This document shows, piece by piece, positions 44,767 through 52,701 of a stretch of DNA of 64,000 bases. Under the pieces are notes generated by a model. That model saw only the letters and a program-made list of their open reading frames with translations, did not search any database and was not told the origin of the DNA. Origin of the DNA: Aequorivita capsosiphonis DSM 23843 (GTDB taxonomy: Bacteria > Bacteroidota > Bacteroidia > Flavobacteriales > Flavobacteriaceae). The stretch covers positions 220,647 through 284,646 of the forward strand of contig NZ_KE386849.1 in the NCBI RefSeq assembly GCF_000429125.1, read 5' to 3'. A program made the position numbers and the translations under genes. Numbering within the stretch: the first letter of the stretch is position 1; every line of letters starts with the position of its first letter.

Positions 44767-46038
44767 ATGAATATTTCGAAAAACTTTATCTTTATCATTC
44801 TTGTGTTAGGCATCACTCAAGGCTACGCACAATTTACAGTAGATGCGCAATTAAGACCTCGATTTGAATTCCGTCACGGTTATAAAACACTTTTTCCTGA
44901 CCATACTGATCCTGCTGCATTTGTCTCGCAACGAACAAGATTGAATTTTGGTTATAAAACCGAAAAGCTTCAAATTTATTTAAGCCCGCAGGATATTCGG
45001 GTTTGGGGAGATGTTCCCCAACTTAATACTGCAGACAACAATGGGATATCGCTTCACCAGGCATGGGCCGAAGTTTTACTGATTCCCGAACTCACCTTAA
45101 AAGTAGGTCGTCAGGAAATTGTTTACGACGACCAAAGGTTTTTCGGCAACGTAGATTGGGCCCAGCAGGGAAGAAGCCATGACGCTGCCATTGTAAAATT
45201 TGAGCCTAGTTTTATGAAATTACATTTGGGGGCGGCATATAATCAAGGTGGAGAATTCTTAACCGGAAATGTTTTGACAGTTAACACCTATAAAAGCTTA
45301 CAATATATATGGCTTCATAAAGATTGGAAAACCATTAGCGCAAGTTTTCTTTTATTGAATAATGGCCAACAATACATTGACGAAATAGACCCAGCAAAAA
45401 ACGACACTCGATACACTCAAACTGCGGGTCTTCATTTAAAAGCAGGTGTAGGTAAATTCAACTTTAGCTCTAATTTTTACTATCAACTTGGAAAAGATGT
45501 TGCCGATAATACTCTAAACGCTTATTTGTTTTCATTGGAAGGTTTATATTCGGCAACAGAAAACCTTAACCTTAGTTTTGGGGGTGAATTACAAAGTGGA
45601 AATGAATATGGAACTCCAAGTAATGGAAAAAACAAGGCTTTTAACCCGCTTTATGGAACCAACCATAAGTTTAATGGGTTTATGGATTATTTTTATGTTG
45701 GCAATCATTTAAACAATGTTGGATTAGTAGATTTATACGGAAATATTAAATATTCATTTAATAAGAAAGCAAATATAACGGCCGTTTTCCATCAATTTTT
45801 CTCAGCTGCTAAGTTAGATGAAGACCTTTCAAAAAACCTTGGTTTTGAAATGGATTTAGTAACTTCGCTAAAATTGAGTGAATTTGTTGGTATACAAGCG
45901 GGTTATTCACATTTCTTTGCTTCCCAAGGAACAGAGGCTTTAAAGAATAATTTTGATGGTAACACCAATAATTGGGCTTGGGCGATGTTGACAATTGATC
46001 CAGTTATTTTCACTTGGCAAAACAACCCGCAGAAATAA
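44767..46038 (+). CDS. Alginate-export-type outer-membrane porin
   Basis: A 423-residue outer-membrane beta-barrel with signal peptide (1-21, ending GYAQ). The start FTVDAQLRPRFEFRHGYKTLF and the block QRTRLNFGYKTEKLQIYLSPQDIRVWGD, then KVGRQEIVYDDQRFFGNVDWAQQGRSHDA, are characteristic of the alginate_exp barrel family. Such proteins often appear by nitrite or nitric oxide reductase genes in Bacteroidota, where they might pass nitrite or another small anion. It opens the plus-strand unit with nirK, nirV-like and SCO genes and has an FNR-type promoter. Confidence 0.75.
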   Translation: MNISKNFIFIILVLGITQGYAQFTVDAQLRPRFEFRHGYKTLFPDHTDPAAFVSQRTRLNFGYKTEKLQIYLSPQDIRVWGDVPQLNTADNNGISLHQAWAEVLLIPELTLKVGRQEIVYDDQRFFGNVDWAQQGRSHDAAIVKFEPSFMKLHLGAAYNQGGEFLTGNVLTVNTYKSLQYIWLHKDWKTISASFLLLNNGQQYIDEIDPAKNDTRYTQTAGLHLKAGVGKFNFSSNFYYQLGKDVADNTLNAYLFSLEGLYSATENLNLSFGGELQSGNEYGTPSNGKNKAFNPLYGTNHKFNGFMDYFYVGNHLNNVGLVDLYGNIKYSFNKKANITAVFHQFFSAAKLDEDLSKNLGFEMDLVTSLKLSEFVGIQAGYSHFFASQGTEALKNNFDGNTNNWAWAMLTIDPVIFTWQNNPQK

Positions 46039-46165
46039 ATAAACATTAATTAACTCAATATAATAAGTAAACAAACCAATGTTATGTATTTATTAAATTT
46101 AAAACCAACCAAGAATTATTAATCAGATCACAACTAATTTTTTAACAACCAAACATTATATCCAC

Positions 46166-47632
46166 ATGAATTTAAGAATCAAAAAAAATTTCGTCACAAA
46201 AATGCTGTTAGGTTTAAGCACAATAGCATTTCTTTCTGGCTGTGTTAATGATCAATCAGACAAAACTTATGATGACGCGGTAGATATTCCGACAAACCAA
46301 GAAATGGTCGCAGAACTTACCTCCCCTCCATTCGTACCAACACCTGTTGGAAAAAGAATGGCAAAAAAGCTGATCGTGGATCTGGAAATCCAGGAACGTG
46401 AAGGTGAAATGGTTGGCGGTGTAAAATATGTCTATTGGACTTTTGGAGGAACCGTTCCAGGAAGTTTCATTAGAACACGCGTTGGCGATGAATTAGAATT
46501 TCATCTTAAAAACCACCCAGACAACAAGCTTCCACACAACATTGACCTTCACGCCGTAAATGGTCCCGGTGGAGGTGCAGAATCTTCCTTCGTTGCTCCA
46601 GGCCACGAAAAAGTATTCTCCTTTAAAGTACTTAATCCAGGCTTATATGTTTACCACTGTGCCACTGCGCCAGTAGGAATGCACATTGCCAATGGAATGT
46701 ATGGCCTTATTCTAGTTGAACCAGAAGGTGGACTAGAACCAGTAGACAGAGAATACTACGTGATGCAAGGTGAATTCTATACAGAAGGTGGCTATGGAGA
46801 CCGTGGCATGCAAGCATTTGATATGCAAAAAGCCATTAATGAAAATCCAGATTATGTTGTATTCAACGGTCACGTTGGTGCCTTAACAGGTGACAATGCA
46901 ATGACAGCAAAAGTGGGCGAAACGGTTCGTCTCTTTGTAGGGAATGGGGGTCCTAGTTTAATTTCGTCTTTCCACGTAATTGGAGAGATTTTCGACAAAG
47001 TGCATGTTGAAGGGGGTGACTTGTTAAATCATAACGTTCAAACAACTTTGATTCCTGCCAGTGGTTCAGCTATTGTTGAATTTAAAGTGGACACTCCCGG
47101 CTCCTTCATCTTAGTGGATCACTCTATGTTTAGAGCCTTTAATAAAGGTGCACTCGCTATGCTAAATGTAGAAGGCGAAGAAAACAAGAAGGTATTTACT
47201 GGTGAAATCCACGATGGTATTTACCTTCCAGAAGGTAGTGTAATCCAGTCTATGCCAAGCCTTGATAGGAAAAAAGCAAAAGAAGAAGTTAAAGCCTTAA
47301 GCTTTGAGGAAAAAATGAAGTTTGGTAAAGACAAGTATATGGCTACTTGTGTTGCCTGTCATCAAGGAAATGGACAGGGAATTGCAGGCGCTTTTCCTCC
47401 ACTTGCAAAATCAGATTATTTAAATGCAGATGTTGATCGTGCAATTGATATTGTATTACACGGAAAAACTGGTGAAATTACAGTGAACGGTGAAAAATAC
47501 AACAGTGTGATGACTGCACAAGCACTTAGTGATGAAGAAGTATCAAACGTACTTACTTACGTTTATAACAGTTGGGGCAACTCCAAAAAAGAAGTTACTC
47601 CACAAATGGTGGAAGCCGTTAGAAACAGATAG
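46166..47632 (+). CDS. nirK: Copper nitrite reductase with C-terminal cytochrome c
   Basis: A 488-residue lipoprotein (lipobox LSGC, Cys26) that reduces nitrite to nitric oxide. Two cupredoxin domains (about 55-370) show type 1 and type 2 copper ligands: LPHNIDLHAV, YVYHCATAPVGMHIANGMYG, SSFHVIGEIFD and LVDHSMFRAFNKGALAML. A linker leads to a cytochrome c domain with CVACH from Cys395, MTAQALSDEEVSNVLTYV at the end. This three-domain form can take electrons directly through its own heme. The membrane anchor suggests attachment to the outer leaf of the inner or the inner leaf of the outer membrane. It is followed by the nirV-like gene after 5 bases. Confidence 0.93.
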   Translation: MNLRIKKNFVTKMLLGLSTIAFLSGCVNDQSDKTYDDAVDIPTNQEMVAELTSPPFVPTPVGKRMAKKLIVDLEIQEREGEMVGGVKYVYWTFGGTVPGSFIRTRVGDELEFHLKNHPDNKLPHNIDLHAVNGPGGGAESSFVAPGHEKVFSFKVLNPGLYVYHCATAPVGMHIANGMYGLILVEPEGGLEPVDREYYVMQGEFYTEGGYGDRGMQAFDMQKAINENPDYVVFNGHVGALTGDNAMTAKVGETVRLFVGNGGPSLISSFHVIGEIFDKVHVEGGDLLNHNVQTTLIPASGSAIVEFKVDTPGSFILVDHSMFRAFNKGALAMLNVEGEENKKVFTGEIHDGIYLPEGSVIQSMPSLDRKKAKEEVKALSFEEKMKFGKDKYMATCVACHQGNGQGIAGAFPPLAKSDYLNADVDRAIDIVLHGKTGEITVNGEKYNSVMTAQALSDEEVSNVLTYVYNSWGNSKKEVTPQMVEAVRNR

Positions 47633-47637
47633 AAATA

Positions 47638-48435
47638 TTGTTTAGATTGAAGTTTTATAGCACCGCGTTTTTCTTAATCCTGTCATTATTTTGCAAGGTT
47701 ACAGCCCAAAATGATAAAATGGTTACAGTAAAAGGCGGTGTTTATTTACCGCTTTATGGCGCCGCAGATCAACTTATAGACGTTGATTCGTTTATGATGG
47801 ACGTACTACCTGTTACAAATACAGATTATTTAAAATTTGTACAGGAAAATCCAAAATGGAAAAAAAGCAATGTAAAAGCTTTATTTGCCGACAAAAGTTA
47901 TTTGGCAAAATGGACAGACGACACCAGTTTTACTGGACTTCCAGATGCTCCTGTGAACAATGTGTCTTGGTTTGCCGCAAAAAAATACTGTGAGTGCCAA
48001 GGAAAACGCCTTCCCACCATGGATGAATGGGAGTTTGCCGCCATGGCGAATGAAGATGTGCAAGATGCTCGAAAAATAAAGTCGTATAATCAGTATATCT
48101 TAAATTGGTATGAAGCCCCCAGAACTTATAATAAGTCTGTTGGATCTACGTTTAAAAATTATTGGGGAATCTATGACCTCCACGGTTTGGTATGGGAGTG
48201 GACCCAAGATTTCAACTCCGTACTTATCTCTGGAGAATCCAGAAAAGATCAGGACAAAGACTCCAATCTTTTCTGCGGAAGTGCTGCCATTGGTGCTTCA
48301 GATTTAATGAATTATGCTGCATTTATGCGCTATGCTTTCCGCGGAAGTATGAAAGCACGTTATAGCTCACAAAACTTAGGCTTTCGATGTGCAAAAGATA
48401 TTGAAAAACTAGACGTAGGGCAAAAAGACTTATGA
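47638..48435 (+). CDS. nirV: NirV-like FGE-sulfatase-domain protein
   Basis: A 265-residue exported protein of the SUMF1/formylglycine-generating-enzyme fold: VTVKGGVYLPL, DVLPVTNTDYLKFVQENP, PVNNVSWFAAKKYCECQGKRLPTMDEWEFAA, GLVWEWTQDFNS and FRGSMKARYSSQNLGFRCAKD. Relatives named NirV follow nirK in other denitrifiers and their role is unclear. The gene starts 5 bases after nirK. The listed start is TTG at 47638; a second TTG at 47650 (MKFYSTAFF) would also give a full signal peptide. The name follows from both the fold and its position. Confidence 0.78.
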   Translation: MFRLKFYSTAFFLILSLFCKVTAQNDKMVTVKGGVYLPLYGAADQLIDVDSFMMDVLPVTNTDYLKFVQENPKWKKSNVKALFADKSYLAKWTDDTSFTGLPDAPVNNVSWFAAKKYCECQGKRLPTMDEWEFAAMANEDVQDARKIKSYNQYILNWYEAPRTYNKSVGSTFKNYWGIYDLHGLVWEWTQDFNSVLISGESRKDQDKDSNLFCGSAAIGASDLMNYAAFMRYAFRGSMKARYSSQNLGFRCAKDIEKLDVGQKDL

Positions 48436-48553
48436 CCTTCCGACGAAGGGCAAGCGCAGGACGAATTTTAAATTTTTTTAATCTTATTCCTGCCGGAAAG
48501 AAGATATTGCGTCCTGTCGTCTTAAATCATTGTTTTAAAAACTCTAAATTATT

Positions 48554-49171
48554 ATGATACACTTTAAACATATATTACTTGTACTTTCTTTAGTTGCAAT
48601 ATCTTGTAACGATACTTCAAAGAAAGATTCCGAAACTGCGGAAGCGGATATTTTGGAAAATACTGATAGTGAAAAAATATCGGATATGTCCATTTATAAC
48701 CTTCCCTCTCAATGGACTACACAAGACGGCAATGAAATTGAATTAAAAGAACTGAAAGGAAAAGTATTGGCAATGGTGATGATCTACACTTCTTGTCAAG
48801 CTGCTTGTCCACGATTGGTTGCAGATATGCGCAATATTGAAAAACAGATTCCAGAAGATAAAAAAAATGATGTGCAATACGTTTTCGTTAGCATAGACCC
48901 AGAAACTGACACGCCTGAACGTTTAACAGCTTTCGCCAAAGAGAATGAAATGGAAGAGGACAAATGGCTATTTCTACGTGGCACGGAAGAAGATACACGC
49001 GAATTTGCAGCCGTATTGGCTGTAAACTATAAAGAAATTTCACCAATAGATTTCTCCCACTCAAACATTATAAGTGTTTTTGACCAGGGTGGCGAACTTG
49101 CTCACCAACAAGAAGGACTTGGCGTTGACAATAAAGAAACCGTCCAAACTATTATCGATTTAGCAAAATAG
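48554..49171 (+). CDS. SCO1/SenC-type copper chaperone lipoprotein
   Basis: A 205-residue thioredoxin-fold lipoprotein (lipobox AISC, Cys18). The copper ligands are Cys81 and Cys85 (TSCQAACPRL), and the histidine in DFSHSNIISVF. SIDPETDTPERLTAF is the usual family block. SCO proteins bring copper to oxidase or to copper reductase centres. Placed after nirK and opposite the cbb3 operon, it could serve either. A 118-bp gap separates it from nirV. Confidence 0.88.
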   Translation: MIHFKHILLVLSLVAISCNDTSKKDSETAEADILENTDSEKISDMSIYNLPSQWTTQDGNEIELKELKGKVLAMVMIYTSCQAACPRLVADMRNIEKQIPEDKKNDVQYVFVSIDPETDTPERLTAFAKENEMEEDKWLFLRGTEEDTREFAAVLAVNYKEISPIDFSHSNIISVFDQGGELAHQQEGLGVDNKETVQTIIDLAK

Positions 49172-49175
49172 TTTG

Positions 49176-49248
49176 TAGTCGGTAGACTATAGACTGTAGT
49201 TGGGAGTACCAAAAATACCGATCTCTAAAATCTATCAACTACCGACTA
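49176..49248. repeat. 10-bp inverted repeat between convergent genes
   Basis: TAGTCGGTAG (49176-49185) and CTACCGACTA (49239-49248) are perfectly complementary. Variants (TAGACTATAGACTGTAGT) lie inside. The element is between the ends of the SCO gene (plus) and the small membrane protein (minus), with a T-run at 49260-49266, so it may end transcription from one or both sides. Confidence 0.55.
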
Positions 49249-49252
49249 AAGA

Positions 49253-49438
49253 CTACCCTCTTTTTTCCGGATTGTCATTCTTCTTTTTCTTATTGTGCAC
49301 CATATTCTTTCGCTTTTTACTGTTTTTAACATACAGAATAAGGCCAATGATTATGGCGAAGCATATAACAATAGATATTATTGTGGTTACAACGCCATCA
49401 GTAAAATCAACTAACGGAATAGAATTTAAAATGTTCAT
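49253..49438 (-). CDS. Small single-helix membrane protein (61 aa)
   Basis: A 61-residue protein. Residues 16-38 form one membrane helix (VVTTIISIVICFAIIIGLILYV) after a short acidic start (MNILNSIPLVDFTDG). A Lys/Asn-rich tail of 20 residues follows. It is the second of two alike genes (see 49451-49621), 12 bases apart, at the downstream end of the cco cluster. I do not know the family. Its layout recalls CcoQ/CcoS or TorE-like accessory peptides. It may help in assembly of the oxidase or of the TauE/SafE-like transporter. Confidence 0.6.
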   Translation of the reverse strand: MNILNSIPLVDFTDGVVTTIISIVICFAIIIGLILYVKNSKKRKNMVHNKKKKNDNPEKRG

Positions 49439-49450
49439 AGCATAAAGTTT

Positions 49451-49621
49451 TTAAACGTTCTCTTTTTCTGATGAAGTCACTTCTTCATCCTTCTTCTTTT
49501 TTGTTCCGCCAAATACAAAGGCAAGCACAATGGCTGTAAGAGCAACACACAACACGGCAAAGAAAATAATGATTGCGGTTCCCATTCCCCAATTTGCAAG
49601 TGGCAAGATTGAATTTGTCAT
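49451..49621 (-). CDS. Small single-helix membrane protein (56 aa)
   Basis: A 56-residue frame read directly from the minus strand: start MTNSILPLANWGMG, a membrane helix TAIIIFFAVLCVALTAIVLAF, then FGGTKKKKDEEVTSSEKENV. It starts 12 bases after the TauE/SafE-like gene ends and is followed 12 bases later by the similar 61-residue gene. The common plan is a short N-terminus with NSI-PL, one helix, and a Lys-rich tail. The tight packing in the cco operon is the main evidence that it is real. Confidence 0.6.
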   Translation of the reverse strand: MTNSILPLANWGMGTAIIIFFAVLCVALTAIVLAFVFGGTKKKKDEEVTSSEKENV

Positions 49622-49633
49622 GATATAACTATT

Positions 49634-50377
49634 TTAATTGTTATTAATTAATTCATTTTCTGAAATCGTCGGGGCGCAATTTTGATTTGCATCCACGGTT
49701 TCAGTCATTGGTTTTGGTGAAATATATGGAATGCCCAACCCCAAACCTCTAACTATAAAAAGGCACGCTATAATAACTACAAGAACAGGAATCGCACGCC
49801 GAATTCGCTGGCGCACCTGTCCGTTTAAAAAGTTTCCAAGATAAATTGCCGATGTCATCAATGGAATGGTTCCCATCCCAAATACGGCCATATACAAACT
49901 ACCTTGAAATGCATTTCCCGAAGCAATGGCTCCGAAAACTGCCATATAAACCAACCCACAAGGAAGAAACCCATTTAAGAAACCGATGGTTAAAAAAGTA
50001 TCAGGAGTTTTCTTTTTAAGTTCTTTTCCCAGAGCCGACTTTACTTTTGAAATAATCTTAAAAACCGGTCTTGAAAAATTGTATTTGTTGAAAGTTTTCT
50101 GCGGAATAAAAATCACTAACAACATCAAAACACCGATAATAATAGAAAGTTGTTGTTGAAAACCAAACAGATTCAAACTTTTACCAACCAGTCCGAAAGC
50201 GAGCCCAATAATACTATACGCCAAAACCCTCCCGAAGTGATACAGAAAGATCTGCCCAAGTTTTTTAAAACTGTTATTTCTATCAACCGGCAACATAAAT
50301 GCAATAGGCCCGCACATCCCCACGCAGTGGAAACTACCCAATAATCCAAATAAAAGTGCGGTGTATAGCATATTCAA
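49634..50377 (-). CDS. TauE/SafE (DsbD_2)-like membrane protein of cbb3 cluster
   Basis: A 247-residue protein with six or more membrane helices. The N-terminal GLLGSFHCVGMCGPIAFMLP and the repeat-like GFLNGFLPCGLVYMAVFGAI carry Cys pairs that are typical of the so-called sulfite exporter TauE/SafE family members found next to cbb3 oxidase genes. These are thought to take part in copper or thiol handling for oxidase assembly, not in sulfite export. It ends the main cco operon, before the two small membrane proteins. Confidence 0.78.
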   Translation of the reverse strand: MNMLYTALLFGLLGSFHCVGMCGPIAFMLPVDRNNSFKKLGQIFLYHFGRVLAYSIIGLAFGLVGKSLNLFGFQQQLSIIIGVLMLLVIFIPQKTFNKYNFSRPVFKIISKVKSALGKELKKKTPDTFLTIGFLNGFLPCGLVYMAVFGAIASGNAFQGSLYMAVFGMGTIPLMTSAIYLGNFLNGQVRQRIRRAIPVLVVIIACLFIVRGLGLGIPYISPKPMTETVDANQNCAPTISENELINNN

Positions 50378-50395
50378 TGTTTAAGATTCAAAGTT

Positions 50396-50439
50396 CAGTG
50401 GTCAGTGGTCAGTGGTCAGTGGTCAGTGGTCAGTGGTCA
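50396..50439. repeat. Tandem 7-bp repeat (CAGTGGT)n
   Basis: Six perfect CAGTGGT units at 50396-50437 plus a partial CA. It lies in the 254-bp gap between ccoH and the TauE/SafE-like gene. Perfect short repeats like this can slip and vary in copy number between strains. Confidence 0.9.
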
Positions 50440-50595
50440 AGTTAAAAAATAAACTATTAAACTCATTAACGTTTAAAATGTTCAATTCTCAATAGTCAAT
50501 GTTCAATACTCAGGCTTAATTTTGAAACTTCTGAAGTCATAAACTTTTACACTGTTCAAAAGTCTTTCTTCTTTTCTCTTTATTCTTTTCTCAAT

Positions 50596-50630
50596 TTTCG
50601 ATTTCAATTTCGATTTCGATTTCGATTTCG
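50596..50630. repeat. Tandem 6-bp repeat (TTTCGA)n
   Basis: Units TTTCGA, TTTCAA, TTTCGA, TTTCGA, TTTCGA, TTTCG in phase. It directly abuts the stop codon of ccoH (50632-50634). The unit family is shared with 14917-14952. Confidence 0.85.
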
Positions 50631-50631
50631 T

Positions 50632-51078
50632 TTAATAAACAATCTCCTCCTTATACAAATAATCCTCTCCTTCATAACTCCATTGAACTATGGTATTCCA
50701 ACGGCCAGCCAACAAACGTTGATCTGGAATAAGCACATTAGGGCTTGAAAGATTCAATGGAAGTTTAAAATCCAATTTTTTGTTGGAGGGTCTGTAAAGG
50801 AACACGGTACCCTTTATTTTTGAATAATCAATATTCTCAGGAAAAGTAAGCATCCACCCCGCTCCTATTTTTTCACCTGAAATATTATTTTCTAAAGTGT
50901 TCGAGTTTGCCTCATCATCCATTTCCTTTTGAAACACCATTTCTTTCTGATAGTATTCCTCAGTCACCAAGTCATAATCATACTTATCTTCCGTACTTAT
51001 TCTTATAACAAAGTACATAATGAACGCTATAAAAAGCCCCAACCAAATCGCCAATCCTGTACCCCAGTTAAATTTCAT
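50632..51078 (-). CDS. ccoH: FixH/CcoH-family assembly protein
   Basis: A 148-residue protein with one N-terminal membrane helix (MKFNWGTGLAIWLGLFIAFIMYFVIRI), then YDLVTEEYYQKEMVFQKEMD, a block conserved in FixH, and a periplasmic beta domain that ends with YEGEDYLYKEEIVY. CcoH is needed for stable assembly of the cbb3 oxidase. It follows ccoG after a 124-bp gap with a small hairpin, in the same direction. Confidence 0.82.
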   Translation of the reverse strand: MKFNWGTGLAIWLGLFIAFIMYFVIRISTEDKYDYDLVTEEYYQKEMVFQKEMDDEANSNTLENNISGEKIGAGWMLTFPENIDYSKIKGTVFLYRPSNKKLDFKLPLNLSSPNVLIPDQRLLAGRWNTIVQWSYEGEDYLYKEEIVY

Positions 51079-51147
51079 TTTGTTCTAAATTATTATTTAT
51101 TGATTATTTTTCCCTTGTTCTCCATAGCTTTACGGCCTTCTTAGCCA

Positions 51148-51168
51148 CTTCGGCGTAGTACGCCAGCG
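51148..51168. repeat. Small hairpin between ccoG and ccoH
   Basis: GGCGTA (51152-51157) and TACGCC (51159-51164) pair around one G. An outer CTTC/GAAG pair can flank it. No T-run, so it is not a terminator. It may be an internal repeat or an RNA processing site. Confidence 0.4.
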
Positions 51169-51202
51169 AAGGAGGAAACACCGGTCATCCAGCACTCGGC
51201 AT

Positions 51203-52624
51203 CTATTTATAACTTCGAGGTCCCAAAAATGTCGCACTCGTTGTTTCAATCAAATTTTTGCCGCTATAGACTTCAATAACAGCACGGTTTTTATCCCCGC
51301 TTAAGGCAGAATTGTTAATTTCAATAAAGAGTGTTCCTTCAGCTAAATCCTGAGCTGGTACTATAATCTCGCCCTGTTTTACGGTTTTAATTGTTCCTTT
51401 TGGAGATTTCAGCACAAAGTGAATGTCTTCTATATCCTTGGTAGTTTTATTGAGCAGTTTATAGGTGAACACATTACTAATTATATTATTCTCTTTGTGC
51501 TCATACAACTGACCTGGAAGTCTTAAAACATTAGCTTCTACATCACTTCTTAAAAACAGGAGACCACTCAAAACTCCAATCAATATTATCAACACTGCGG
51601 TATAGCCTTTCAATCTAGGTGTAAAACTAAAAGGAGTCTTTTTCTCAATATTCTCTTCGCTGGCATAACGAATCAATCCCTTAGGAAGATTTACAGCTTC
51701 CATTATATCATCACAAGCATCCATACAAGCAGTACAGTTAATGCACTCCAACTGCGTTCCATTCCGTATATCTATCCCTGTAGGACAAACGTTAACACAC
51801 TGAAAACAGTCTATACAATCTCCTTTTCCAGAAGCTTCCCGGTCTTCATTCTTTTTGAATTTAGCCCTTCCAACTTCCTTTTCTCCTCGCTTGTGATCAT
51901 AGGCAACAATAATAGATTTATTGTCTAGCAACACTCCTTGCAACCTTCCGTAAGGACAAGCGATTATACAGACTTGTTCGCGGAACCAAGCAAAAATAAA
52001 GTAGAATACACCGGTAAATATTAAAAGTGAAATAAGTGTACTTATATGATCTAATGGTCCTTCAAAAACATACTGTAATAAACGATCACTTCCTATAAAA
52101 TAGGCTAGGAATATATTGGCGGTTAGAAATGAAATAATAAAAAAAATGAACCATTTTAATGCTCTTTTCTTAATCTTGGCTGCATTCCAAGGTGCTTTAT
52201 CTAAACGAATCTGAGCTCCTCTATCTCCATCAATCCAATATTCAACTCTTCGGAATACCATTTCCATAAAAATTGTTTGCGGACAGATCCATCCACAAAA
52301 AATCCTTCCGAAGGCCGCTGTAAAAAAGATTATAAATACCACTCCGATGATCATCATAATCACGAAGAGATAAAAATCTTGCGGCCAAAATGGGAATCCG
52401 AGAATATTGAAACGACGCTCAAGAACATTGAATAGCAAAAACTGATTGCCATTAATTTTCACAAAAGGTGCTAGAAAGAAAAACGCAAGTAAAACATAAC
52501 TCACATATATTCTATACTGGTAAAATTTTCCAGATGGCTTCTTAGGATAAACCCAAGCTCTTTTCCCCTCTTCGGTCAAGGTACCAATACTATCTCTAAA
52601 GGATTCGTTTTCGGGAGTTTCCAA
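51203..52624 (-). CDS. ccoG: Cytochrome c oxidase accessory protein, 4Fe-4S
   Basis: A 473-residue membrane ferredoxin (RdxA/FixG). Several membrane helices in the N-terminal half hold FGRIFCGWICPQTIFMEMVFRRVE and EQVCIIACPYGRLQG. Two 4Fe-4S clusters are given by CIDCFQCVNVCPTGIDIRNG and CINCTACMDACDDIM. An IG-like FixG C-terminal domain follows from about 370 (LPGQLYEHKENNIISN). CcoG reduces copper for the assembly of the cbb3 oxidase in studied bacteria. It is inside the cco operon, between ccoP and ccoH. Confidence 0.93.
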   Translation of the reverse strand: METPENESFRDSIGTLTEEGKRAWVYPKKPSGKFYQYRIYVSYVLLAFFFLAPFVKINGNQFLLFNVLERRFNILGFPFWPQDFYLFVIMMIIGVVFIIFFTAAFGRIFCGWICPQTIFMEMVFRRVEYWIDGDRGAQIRLDKAPWNAAKIKKRALKWFIFFIISFLTANIFLAYFIGSDRLLQYVFEGPLDHISTLISLLIFTGVFYFIFAWFREQVCIIACPYGRLQGVLLDNKSIIVAYDHKRGEKEVGRAKFKKNEDREASGKGDCIDCFQCVNVCPTGIDIRNGTQLECINCTACMDACDDIMEAVNLPKGLIRYASEENIEKKTPFSFTPRLKGYTAVLIILIGVLSGLLFLRSDVEANVLRLPGQLYEHKENNIISNVFTYKLLNKTTKDIEDIHFVLKSPKGTIKTVKQGEIIVPAQDLAEGTLFIEINNSALSGDKNRAVIEVYSGKNLIETTSATFLGPRSYK

Positions 52625-52701
52625 TTTTTTCTTTATTATAGTTTAAGGTTGAAATTCACGTTCAATAATTGAATCTCTAAGCTTTGCTTGGTTTAAAAAC
52701 A

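Noticed and set aside
48436-48553. FNR-type box for the SCO gene
   Set aside because: No TGAY-N4-RTCA with the 23-base spacing was found. The gap holds only a CCGACGAAGG-type repeat fragment. SCO may be read from the porin-nirK promoter.
49200-49445. Plus-strand frame of 81 codons opposite the small membrane protein
   Set aside because: It is the antisense shadow of the 61-residue gene and the inverted repeat. The minus-strand product has a clear membrane helix and fits the operon; this frame has no recognisable feature.
50396-50439. Regular repeats suggesting a CRISPR array
   Set aside because: The unit is only 7 bases and tandem without spacers, and no cas genes are present.
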